From Tetrapyrgos nigripes (Eukaryota > Basidiomycota > Agaricomycetes > Agaricales > Campanellaceae), in contig JAACJM010000156.1 in the NCBI GenBank assembly GCA_013368315.1, forward strand, positions 117,584 to 181,583: 64,000 nt of DNA, given 5' to 3'. Position 1 is the first letter of the stretch, and every line of letters begins with the position of its first letter. Shown in pieces: positions 54,661 to 64,000 of this stretch. The notes under the pieces were generated by a model. It saw only the letters and a list, made by a program, of their open reading frames with translations, ran no database searches and had not been told where the DNA came from. The position numbers were made by a program, and so were the translations under genes.

Positions 54661-56763
54661 TGCAGCGGCGCGGAAATGTCAGGTGATCGGTCCATGCACG
54701 CCGGCATCGCAGAATTCCTTCTGATTCCGAGGCGTAGGACGCGTCGCGTGCTCTGTCAGTCTTTCGCAGCTCTTTCTCTTACCACCACCATCATCAACGC
54801 CTCAAGACACCTCAAACCTCTTTATAGCTCTTCTTATGAGCATTACCTCGACTCTACACCCTCAAGACGGACGGGATGGCTTAATGGTTGGATAGGGGCC
54901 AGGAAGCTGTGAGCGGGTGGTGAAGTCGTCTGTTGAGACAAGGTACGTTTGGGATCTCTTTTTAGTGTATTTCCGTGACCCGATCTGATTCTTTCTGCTG
55001 TGTAGATTGCACAAATTCGTTGTGGACGTCGGATAAAGGACTTGGAGTCCTGCGAAACTGACTCGGCGTCAGTTTTGTGCATGTCTGCGCTGGCTAGGTG
55101 CCAGCGGGTTCGTCTAATCGTTCACGCAACCGGCATTATGAGGTGTGTCTGAGTTCCATTCCTTCTTTTTCTCCACTAATCCATTTTCACCTCATTCCTC
55201 TCATCACTATCAATTCTACCGTCCTTCACACGTCAAAAAGGCTTCCCAAGTCTTCGGAAACCCAACCATTGTGTCGTTTCTGGTAGGATTCTTCCGCCGC
55301 GGGTGTGTGAGGTTGCGTAGTATCGATGGGTGTACCATTGGTGTACGGTACGTCGTTTTTACTTTTTCTACCACACTTGTTTTGGTGCTGATGATGTTGA
55401 TTGTTGGTATAGGTGTGCGGATTTTGTTGTGCATGGGCGGGGCTGGCATACGGATTTGTTTCGATGCCATTGGGGTGAAAACGAATACGCTTCGTTTTCC
55501 GTGTATGCGGAATTTGGTTTCGCAGCACTGTGGAGCTGAGATTCATCTTCGTTGAGGGGTGTTGGTGCTACCATCAGGTATGTCTCTTGATTTCGTTGGT
55601 GTTGTTTCTGGATTCGCTAAATGTCCTTTTCCTTTTCTGTCCATCTTCTCTAATATCCCCTTTGATCTTACATCCTTCCTAGTCTCATACTCCAATGCTC
55701 TGTCTGACTCGGAGATGGGTCCCACAGCACTTTAGACGGCTTCTGAGTGTTGGTGGTTCCAAGTCGTGCACTCCAATGGTTCTGTCCAAGTAGGAGGATT
55801 CACCAGATTTTTGCCAGCCAATGTGTCTGTAGTGAGTATTTTCGACTTATGGTTGGAGCAGGCTATGAAAGACGCCCAGTTTGGCGTCTATGAGGTTGGA
55901 CGGATATAACGATTGATGTTTACTATAATAACCCTTTTCTTAATTGTGCACTCATTGTCGTCATTGCCATTCGCTTTCAATGTTTTGCTGTCTGTATTAC
56001 GCTTCCTTTCTCTCTTCGCAAGCTCTGTTTCACGCTTTATGGGCTCTTTCTCTCTCCTCACACGCACTGTATTACTTTCCCAATCTGCCTGCATTGATGT
56101 GCCATTTTTACGCATGCACTTTATGGACGCTTTTGCTGCCTGTTACAGACTCATGATAGATACTTTGCATCCTCTCCAGTTTTTTTACTGGACGTACTTA
56201 CTGAACTTTCTGCACTCGCAAGTTAGATATTTTACTGCAACTGAACATTATTAGGCATCACGATGGATGATGCTATTGCTCGTAGTTACATTACAAGATG
56301 GGAATGAAGATGTATGTTTTATGCCAGTAAACAAAACACGCAGAATGATATCGACTCAGTGCCCAAATATTCCAAATAAAGCCCAAACCTAGGGCTGGGT
56401 GCTGTAGGTCCGTATCCGTACCGTGTCCACTCCAAGCTGAGGTCAAGACGGTATGGTTCCCAATACTACCCAAACCAAGTCCGAATACCCACATCCATAT
56501 CCAAAAACCCAAATCCAAATCCAAATGGCCAAATCCAAATCGAACTGTCAAAATGAAATCGGCCCTGTCAAAGCGAACTATTTTTGTCCGGCGAGGCCCT
56601 TCATAGTCATAGACTTGAAACGCTGATGTCGTACTCAACTTGCTGTAACTTTTCAACCCCAGAATTCGTGGCACCGCGCGACCAATGATCAGGTGAGCGC
56701 GACTCTTCGCGTGTTTTAAAAGCAATTTCACGGCCATCTTCACACTTCCAGCTTCACTTCACC
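54661..56763. other. Gene-poor region
   Basis: Several short frames on the plus strand (about 54676-54912, 55145-55555) with Ser/Thr- and pyrimidine-rich sequence and possible splice sites, but no consistent gene model. I do not assign genes here. Confidence 0.4.
56395..56605 (-). repeat. Inverted relative of the 53211-53400 repeat
   Basis: On the minus strand it reads 'ccggacaaaaatagttcgct', 'ttgacagggccgatttcatt', then units of gatttggatttgg, in the same order as at 53211. It extends to 'acctagggctgggtgctgta' at 56388. Confidence 0.75.
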
Positions 56764-57812
56764 ATGTCGCAGATATCTGACTCCCAATTTGAAACCACCC
56801 TCGAGCTCGCTGTAATGGATCCAAAATACAGTGAGTCGCTCATCCATACACATTGCCGAAACTTTCTTTGTTTAGTAGTACTCAATCTCTTTCAGTAACC
56901 TGGGTCTCCTTAGCCTGTCTCCTCAATATTGAAAGAATAATGGTGGCAGAAATCCGTCTCATGACTGCTGCCTATTGCAAGCAGCTCTCACAACCCCTCC
57001 ACGATGTCCAAGTTACTGCAGCAATTGACGAAACTATACAGCTTTCCTTCATTGAGCTTGTCCACAATCGTGACGAAACTGCCTTCATCCTGCTTTGTCG
57101 CAAACATGAACACACTAGTACCCTAACTTTGAAAGAAACCAGCCAGCTTACCCTCTCACAGAGTGGACGAAATTTGTAAGTAGTTTAACTTCTCCATGTC
57201 GACACTGCTAATGTTCTTTTCTTGCAGTTTTCATAAGGCCATCACCAACTCTGGCATAAACCCTGCCAACCTCACTATAGAACGGACAGCTCTCGTTTCT
57301 TTTATCCAGTCTTTGACAGACTGTTTCCAGGAAATGTACCTCATTCCGAAGTCTTATGTGGTAAGTGTCCCATTCATTGGATGTTGGGTCGAGACTGATT
57401 TTCAAGTATGGTCGCTCAGGCAATAGATACTGTGCTTCTCTCAAACACCTCTTTTCCGACAATCGTAAGCTTATTTTATTTTTCGGAATTTGATACGACT
57501 CTACATTCATCATGATATACCAAGGACAGTGATGAACCGCTACAGAGCACCCCCAATCTACTGGAAGTCGAGCTGAAAATCCGGGATGAAAAGCTGAAGG
57601 AGATGGAGAAAACACTTAAGAAGCTGGAGGATATGTTGACCGAAAGCGAGGCTAAAACCCTTTTCCTCCTGTCACAAGGTTACGAGGCGGTGTGTGAACT
57701 TGAGGGTCGATGTGATGAGCTGGTTTCTTTGAATCATGGACTGAAGGATGAAAACTGTGCTTTAAAAGCGACCTTGGCCGCCGTGAGGGCTGCTCAACAG
57801 CAGTCTCACTAA
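56764..57812 (+). CDS. Small coiled-coil hypothetical protein (270 residues, five exons)
   Basis: Exons 56764-56830, 56896-57175, 57228-57360, 57420-57464 and 57525-57812. All are GT-AG with agreeing phases. N-terminus 'MSQISDSQFETTLELAVMDP'; a helical middle ('MTAAYCKQLSQPLHDVQVTA', 'LVHNRDETAFILLCRKHEH'); C-terminal charged heptads 'VELKIRDEKLKEMEKTLKKL' and 'CDELVSLNHGLKDENCALKA', a strong coiled coil. No named family. The intact frame over five exons suggests a live gene. Similar in plan to the gene at 59294. Confidence 0.6.
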
Positions 57813-59293
57813 CTTTTTATCATTCCCTCATGTTTGAACCACCTCTGGGTATGAAATGATCAAATAGACATTCGATTAGATATTGTAGGAATGGTAACTA
57901 CAACAAGTACTAGGGAGATTAAATCGAGTCACAGTAGTGAGAGGAAACCTGAGAGAGTATAGACAAAAATTCTACCAAAAACTGTACGGTGGAGTCGACA
58001 TTACACAGCACAAACACAGAAGATACAGCTAGCACACCATTAGTCTGACATCACAAATGAATCTTCCTGAACAGCGCCACCATTCCCTAGACTGACATTG
58101 ATCCCCAACGCCTTAGCCAAGTTTCTATTCTTCTTTGCCATCGTGCGTTCCGGTGCACATTTGGGCTCTTGAGACTTGGTTTTGAAACCGGTGAGGTTGG
58201 ACGTGGAGTTGCCATATAGCATTAGAGGAGGAGGAGGACCATCCGCATCCGAATCCGAAGCAGCAATCGCTCAGATGGCGCCGGATCATCCGATCCGATA
58301 GGAGCCCTAATAGCATAGGACGGCTTGACAGATACGCTCGCAGGGTACAGGAGAGTAAGATGAGAGATACAGGATTCGTCTTCGGGTCAGACGGCGTGAG
58401 TGTGGTAGACGTAGAGGCAGGTGTGTTGGTCGGAGAAACTGAATGATAGATTTAACGCAATGGACATGATGGAACGAGGACAGCTGTACCATACGCGACC
58501 ACATTCGTCTGCATGGCATATCATATCCCAGTGATGGAATCTACAACCAAGAAGTCTGAAAAAAGGACGAGAACGTTAGGTATGTGAAACAAGAACTTCA
58601 AAGGAGACAAAACACTTGCTTCCCATAAATAGACCCACACCCAACCTCATCTGAACAAGGCGGACAGTGGCCTGTGTGACGTTTGACAGTAGAGTTGGGG
58701 ATTGATGGACAGGTTGGGACGAGGTCTGTGTATTTGGTTCGGTAAAGGAAGGGTCTTCCGTGTGTGTCTAAAGACTAAGTGATGCGGATATCGATGATGG
58801 CTCCAGTCCCAAGTTGACGGGTTGGGTCATAGGATAAAAAAGAGTAGTGAGACGGCTGGCTGTGAATATATATGGTGTACTCACTTCTATAAGTACCGGA
58901 CCATTCCAAGAGGTCAGAAAGAAAATGGAGGTTCCGTCGCCATAGATAATGGAAAAGTCGTTCTTAAGTTGGCGGTGACGACGCGTTTAAGACCAGCATT
59001 CCCACGCTCTTCTACCTTGACGTCAATGGTAGCCAACTCGACTTTCTGCTTACCTTTGCTGAAGCATCCTTCGCCTTTGTAGTCTTGCTGTTCCTGGAGG
59101 CTCGTATTTCTGCAGGTCCATCGACGTCGCACTCCCCAACAACCAACGGTTCTCGGATTTAGCATTGTTCGCGTGTTTTCTACTCATCCTCGCGTGGATG
59201 GTCGTGCGGTGAAGCTTTTAGATACCGGAAAGGACAAAGCAGACATGGAGGTATATAAAGTGTCATCCCTCCTTTCACTTCCTGCATCGCAAC
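57813..59293. other. Gene-poor region
   Basis: No supported gene. Contains a MITE fragment (58240-58311). A TATA box 'ggtatataaagtg' near 59250 belongs to the gene that starts at 59294. Confidence 0.45.
58240..58311. mobile_element. Truncated copy of the 591-bp hAT-type MITE
   Basis: 'catccgcatccgaatccgaa' and the end 'ccggatcatccgatccgata' plus 'ggagcccta' match the 3' end of the element at 52333-52923. The 5' end is absent. Confidence 0.8.
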
Positions 59294-59954
59294 ATGAAAG
59301 ACCAGACACTCACCTCCATTCGCGTCGCTCGTCATTCCGTCACCTGTAGTCCTTTCACGGTGCTGCAGAAACTCATTCCCGCGCTCAGGATGAAATACTC
59401 ACACCATGAAGAAGCGAAGGGCGATGGAGTTGAAAGTATAGGAACTCAAAGAAGTGTTGATGGTGAGCTTGTTTTTGGTCTTACGTTCTTTTACACTGAT
59501 GTTGATGCTATATTTCAGGGGGCCAACGTTCACACAATGACGACAACCAAACGAGGAGCGACGAAGTTGACTCTGTAAGCACTCAAAGAAGTGCTGATGG
59601 TGAGATTGATTTTGTTGATTCGAACTAATACTGACGGTCTAGGTGGCCTGGGCAATTTCATTTTGCAGCAGTCGTCTTCAAGACTTATCGAGATGTGAGC
59701 ACTCAGACTGATTTCATCTCTCCTATGCATAAGCACGACGTTGTGAGTGCAATCATCTGTTTTTGAGATTGAGCTTCCATATTTGCTCATATCCTCCATA
59801 GTCGCTCTCCGCTCTCAAAGCACAAACCGAAGTCCTGCTCAAGAAGATGGAAGAGAATGAGAGTTTGATTGAGAGGCAGAACGCGTCGTTGGTCGAAAAT
59901 ACTGAAATTCTTGGCTCCCTTAGTGCTGTTATGGAAAGCTCGGACGCACAATAG
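59294..59954 (+). CDS. Small coiled-coil hypothetical protein (158 residues, four exons)
   Basis: Exons 59294-59462, 59519-59599, 59669-59742 and 59802-59954, all GT-AG with matching phases. A TATA box is about 40 bp upstream. Three exons carry a related short motif ('SIGTQRSVDG', 'SVSTQRSAD', 'DVSTQTDF'), which suggests exon duplication. The C-terminus 'LLKKMEENESLIERQNASLV' and 'ENTEILGSLSAVMES' is a short coiled coil. The third-exon acceptor at 59668 was chosen because it alone keeps the frame. No named family. Confidence 0.55.
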
Positions 59955-60342
59955 AGGAACGTAGGGTATTCTGATCGCTTTTATGAGGGGCTTGAAATCA
60001 AGTACTGTTTTGTTTCCTTTCTGCGAATGAAGTAGTGTTTTATGTTTGCCTGTACTTTGCCTAATGCATGAGTACTATATACACGACAATTCCTAGTCCA
60101 CTTTCTCAAAGAATTTACTACATGGGAGACAGGGAGGAAGGCAGATTGGGCTCGAATAAATGTAGCATTTTCGTCGAGGCATCGTCACACAAGCTTGATT
60201 TGTGTGGAGCACTGGGTTTGGCAAAGAATAGTAGTGATTTATTCAGATACGAATCACTTACAAGGACAAATCAAATAACAGATGAGGGATGGAAAGGAGG
60301 AAGGGCATAGAGTGAAAGATTGGATAGAACAGATGAGAAAAG
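59955..60342. other. Short intergenic region
   Basis: Between the convergent ends of two genes. Presumably 3' untranslated regions; nothing else seen. Confidence 0.5.
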
Positions 60343-61164
60343 TCAGGCCGCAGACGTTGATGGCAACCCTGCGACTGCTCTACCTATGGCAGCATCCGCT
60401 TTCAGCTGGTCGGACTTGTCTCGTCGCTGACGATACTTCAGAGCCGCTCTAATGAACTCATCTGATGCCCAGTTATTCTCATAATCGCCAAGGACAGGAA
60501 ATTCTTTGAGCATCTAATTATAAACAAGAATGAGATGAAGGAAATGGTACATCGAAGAGTGACAAACCTGAGTACGCATAGCGTTCAGTTTTGAAGCAGG
60601 TTGTGAGGTAAAAGGGGTAGCGGGGGCAAGTGTCGTCTTGATAGTTCTAGCAGTAAATTTCTGAACAATGAGATGAGCAGTGTAAAAGCGAGGAAGTGAC
60701 TAGGAACACACTTGGACGTCCTTATATTCTTTATCACTCCATCCCAAGAATTGCGACAAACTGTAGCCTCCTCGATTCGGTCGTCCATTCTCCCCTTCCG
60801 GCTTGGGAATTTTCCGTCCCCTCTGAGGGATCCCAGTACCTGTCCCATTATCACCAGGTAAGTCAAGCCTGCAAACTTGAACTTCCGGAAGTCTTGCTTG
60901 AGATCTGGTCACAGGCGGTTTGCGAGAGCCACGAGAGCCATCCTGTTGAGTAGTAGATAGAGTAGAGTCCGTTTGCAAGGAGGGTGGATCAGGACTAGAC
61001 GGCCGTGACAATCGAGATCCGGAGAGAGGGGAAGGCGAAGATGAATAAGGCGACATCCTATGATTAGACCGCGGGGTACGACTCGGAATTGAACTAGGCC
61101 GGGAGCAAGAGTATTCAGCGTCGTCGACACTGATGAGGCCGATAGATGATGCGTAGGAGCTCAT
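60343..61164 (-). CDS. Ser/Pro-rich hypothetical protein (238 residues, three exons)
   Basis: Exons 61164-60712, 60660-60568 and 60513-60343; introns of 51 and 54 nt, GT-AG, phase 0. N-terminal 120 residues are disordered ('SRPSSIPSRTPRSNHRMSPY'). Then come 'GYSLSQFLGWSDKEYKDVQ', 'KFTARTIKTTLAPATPFTSQ' and a C-terminal helical part 'MLKEFPVLGDYENNWASDEF' plus 'IRAALKYRQRRDKSDQLKAD'. No named domain. The clean frame over three exons suggests a live gene. Confidence 0.65.
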
Positions 61165-61884
61165 GTTTGCAGTGGAAAACTGGAGGGCAATCTGACAATG
61201 AGGGGGCCCCTATTTATTTGAAAGTGAACCAAAAGGCACTCAAGAGGCACCGGGACCGGGAATGCACTTCAAAAAGTTGAGGAGTTAAGGTCAAAGGGAT
61301 CAATAGGATACGTACCAAAACGGAGTAAAAGGTCCATTGGCAGGCCCAAATACCACAGCCAACTCATTAAAGGGGAGCTGTCGAGCTGCTCAAATGAGCA
61401 TTGTCAACCTAGGGTAAGTTTAAGCCTGAGGCCTGGACAAGTCTTCGTGGACGTTTAGATGACCACGTGCCGTCCGCGACCGCATTGTTGCATAATGGTC
61501 ACGTTACTCAACGCGACGCTGAAAGACATTTGGAAAGTTTTTCGCGCCCACCCACCACATCCCCTTTTTCTCTAGTTTCAGGGTGTTCCTGGTGATGAAA
61601 TACCTTAGTCCTCTGGACATTAGAAACTCAGGCCTCAGGTCTCGGCCTCGAGAGTTTTGGCTTTCTCCAGCCGCAGGTTTATTCTTTCCGAATTGGGACG
61701 CGTTTTCCTCGACGCGTTATTTTGGCCATCATATGATCCGCTGTAATTTTAGGCGCGTGACTGTTCGCGCGATCCCGAGTTGCTTTGTCCAATTTCTTGC
61801 AGTATGTATAAAGGCAGATGCATCATACCTAAGCTCTACCCTTTCCCGTATTCCATTCAGCCTTTGACAGTCTAAAGTACATAC
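61165..61884. other. Divergent promoter region
   Basis: Between two divergent genes. A TATA-like 'AAATAAATAG' on the minus strand near 61215 and 'gtatgtataaaggc' on the plus strand near 61803-61816 are candidate core promoters. No gene seen. Confidence 0.5.
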
Positions 61885-63937
61885 ATGTGGCCTCTCAAGA
61901 GTTCTTACCAACGTCTTATCACGCTTTCTGGTCCTCAGTCGGGAATTCGATCCGTCTCCTTTTCGCCGGACGGTCTCTTTGTCTCTGCTGTTGGTATGTC
62001 TCCTCGTGCTCTTTTTTTCCTTGTAAACCTGTCCTCATACTCATACAGGGTACGGTGGAGTCACTATCTGGGATCTTCGGTCGAGATCCACCGTCCTTAC
62101 GCCGAATGCACCTTATGAAAGAAACAATCCCCGACATGCCTACAGTACATCCGCTTGGATTTACTTTGAAGGAACACACAAGCATGTTTTTGTCTTCGGT
62201 AATATGGCTGGAGAAATGTTTCTATGGCTTTGGGACAGTGTTCACAAAGTGAGTCCGTGATCTTCTTTGACATCAATCTTCACTCAACAGTGCGCTCACC
62301 TTGGTTATTGTCAACAGACCTTTTTGGAGAAGGGTCGTCAGACTGTAGACCGGGGTCAAGGGAATCAGAACCAGGAAGTGATGTCAATTGACGTCTCCGC
62401 AGCCAAAGTCGCCCCCGGTCATCAAGTCAACATTGTCACGTCGACGTCCAATGGGGTCGTCGCAGTCTGGTCCCTCACAGCGAATTTGGAACTCAAAAAC
62501 GCATTTCTAGCCGATATGCCTGATGACATTCTTCCTCGCACTGTCAAATTCTCCAATGGTGGACAGGTTTTTGTTTTTTCAAGGGATGGAGGGAGTTTGT
62601 GAGTCAACAGCTTTTACTCTCGGTCTCTGTCACCGTCTCTTATCGTTCTTTTTTGCTTTTCTTTTTTGGGGTTGTTGCTGTTAGTCTCCAACTGGATGGC
62701 GAGACCGGTAATCTCATGTGGGCTAATAAAGAAGGGCCCAAAGCAATGTACGTCTATACACTATACACTCATCGGTCTCAATCACCTCTAAATTCAACTT
62801 TCTTTTCTATAGGCTCTCGGTGTCTGTGGATGAAAAGCAAGATTTGTTCGCTGCATGGATTGGTCCCAATGCTGCGATGTTCAAGCTGAGTAATTCAGAA
62901 TTTGTGCGGGAGTTTAAGGGAGATGAGATGTTGTTTCCAAATGCGAAAGAGGTGGCATTTGCAGAGGAGGGCTCTCTCTTGGTGGTAGGGAGCGATCACG
63001 GTCCCGTACAGATATTTTCAGTCTTGTCAGGACAGCGGGCTTCAACACCTCACGTTCCCTCGTACCGCCGCGTTGCAATACGTTTCGGTAGGTCACAGCT
63101 TTCTGTTCATGACCACTGGCTGATGCGTGCAAATCCCTCTGATAGACGCTTTCTCTCCCGAAGTGTCACCTCATTGCCATTGCTTCATCAGGCAAGGAAT
63201 AGACCTGCAGATGTCCTCATATACAAGAAAAACTGCACTGCCCTTCGGTCACTCTCCCAAACGAAAGACGATGCAAACCTCGCTTTCAGAATAGGTGTTA
63301 CTTGGAATGCCCTCCATTGGATAGGTTTTGGCTATTCATCAGTCTGGTTAGCATTATATTTTGCGGTTTGTTTGGCTCATCTCTCGTACTCGTTATGAGA
63401 TTCTTAATGCTCTTTGTTTCAGCTTTTTAGCTATTGGACCGCCTTTACCTTAGGAGTTGAAAGCCTCAGTATTTCCCCTAGGCCTTGGCTGCGTGGTTTC
63501 ATCTACATTTCCGCCCTTTCCAGGTTTTCCGACCTACAGTACAATATGCCAAGGACGTCCACCATCACCACCACTTCCACCGAGTATCACACTGACTTCC
63601 TAATTGAGTACCTCACCGACTTCCTAACGAGTACCACACCGACTTCCTAACCGAGTATCATACCATTCCTATCACCGAACATCATACCAACTCTGTCACC
63701 GAGTATTGTACCGACTCCTTCACCGAGTATCTCACTGTTTCCTTTACCGAGCATCTGTTTACCACCTTGAGCACGACGGAAGTGCATACGTCGACCATCA
63801 CTGTTGAAGCGCTGCAATCTACCGTCACGACCACCGACGTGCAAATTTCGACAATCACGATGACGGAACAATCTCAGATCACGGTCTTTCTTCCTCATTC
63901 CATGAGCCCAGCAACAGGTCTCAATGTGGAGCGCTAA
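61885..63937 (+). CDS. WD40-like repeat protein with repetitive Thr-rich tail, possibly frameshifted
   Basis: Exons 61885-61993, 62049-62248, 62291 (or 62318)-62598, 62685-62747 and 62813-63087, then less certain ones. WD40-type blades: 'IRSVSFSPDGLFVSAVGYGG', 'VTIWDLRSRS', 'HVFVFGNMAGEMFLWLWD', 'VNIVTSTSNGVVAVWSLTAN', 'TVKFSNGGQVFVFSRDGGSL', 'LFAAWIGPNAAMFKL', 'VAFAEEGSLLVVGSDHGPVQ'. About 330 residues follow cleanly. After 63087 the expected blade ('HLIAIASSGKE') is out of frame, and a hydrophobic stretch near 63300-63400 could be a membrane segment. The last part is Thr/Glu/Tyr-rich repeats with a one-base loss near 63628, ending at TAA 63935. The front is solid; the back is tentative or decayed. 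Confidence 0.6.
63575..63760 (+). repeat. Thr-Glu-Tyr coding minisatellite
   Basis: Imperfect repeats of the type ACC GAG TAT CAY ACC GAC TTC CTA, i.e. T-E-Y-x-T-D-F-L. One unit reads 'ctaacgag' where its neighbours read 'ctaaccgag', a one-base loss that shifts the frame. Confidence 0.7.
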
Positions 63938-64000
63938 GTCTGAGGACCTTCCAGTTTCGAGTCTTTTGTATCTTGCTGGGCTAGGTATTGTTATTTACCT

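Overview
The window reads as an Agaricomycete (mushroom-forming basidiomycete) nuclear genome, in an accessory, transposon-rich region. The reasons are: many GT-AG introns of about 48-60 nt cutting small genes into short exons; a Plavaka-type (CACTA-like) transposase; Ty1/copia elements that use the half-tRNA-iMet primer site; a chromodomain Ty3/gypsy element; a TPR-CHAT protein; and several small lineage-specific multi-exon proteins. There is no sign of bacterial gene organisation.

Layout. 1-2608: mostly gene-poor, with the end of a coiled-coil gene on the minus strand. 2609-20893: one minus-strand Plavaka transposase pseudogene split by an LTR element. Ty1/copia element A (4415-19345, TSD gtatg) sits inside a transposase codon, and a second Ty1/copia element B (7179-15264, TSD tctgg) sits inside the coding region of A. 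This makes a three-layer nest in which the reading frame of each host is recovered by removing the guest plus one TSD copy. 21020-24087: decayed multi-exon plus-strand gene carrying a 405-bp hAT-type MITE inside an intron. 24088-27991: gene-poor, with a 769-bp hAT-type MITE and small repeats. 27992-33174: a 1654-residue TPR-CHAT protein with about 21 nearly identical 45-residue repeats and an intact His/Cys CHAT dyad. 33175-38572: gene-poor, with a 145-bp-class tandem array and a tRNA-like/SINE-like segment. 38573-39103: small hypothetical gene.

39526-47740: a GST-like gene fragment split by a young, complete Ty3/gypsy chromovirus on the minus strand (39808-47567, TSD acacc, LTRs 506 bp with one difference). 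The gypsy element has gag, pol (PR-RT-RH-IN-chromodomain) and an extra ORF between pol and the 3' LTR. It also has a predicted self-priming PBS and an almost AUG-free 1.07-kb leader that is nevertheless largely open in the gag frame.

47659-64000: a decayed hypothetical gene, a small microexon gene (51012-51489), a 591-bp hAT-type MITE, an integrase-core transposase pseudogene (53507-54660), two small coiled-coil genes (56764-57812, 59294-59954), a Ser/Pro-rich gene (60343-61164) and a WD40-like gene with a Thr-rich repetitive tail (61885-63937).

The most unusual content is the gypsy accessory ORF (40325-40840). It encodes a Cys/His module followed by a GW/WG-rich tail, and has its own TATA box upstream. 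The same Cys/His module is recognisable in the unrelated copia element A (6375-6515). A shared accessory domain in two retrotransposon superfamilies, joined in the gypsy to an Argonaute-hook-like sequence, is the best candidate here for an undescribed system; the function is inference.
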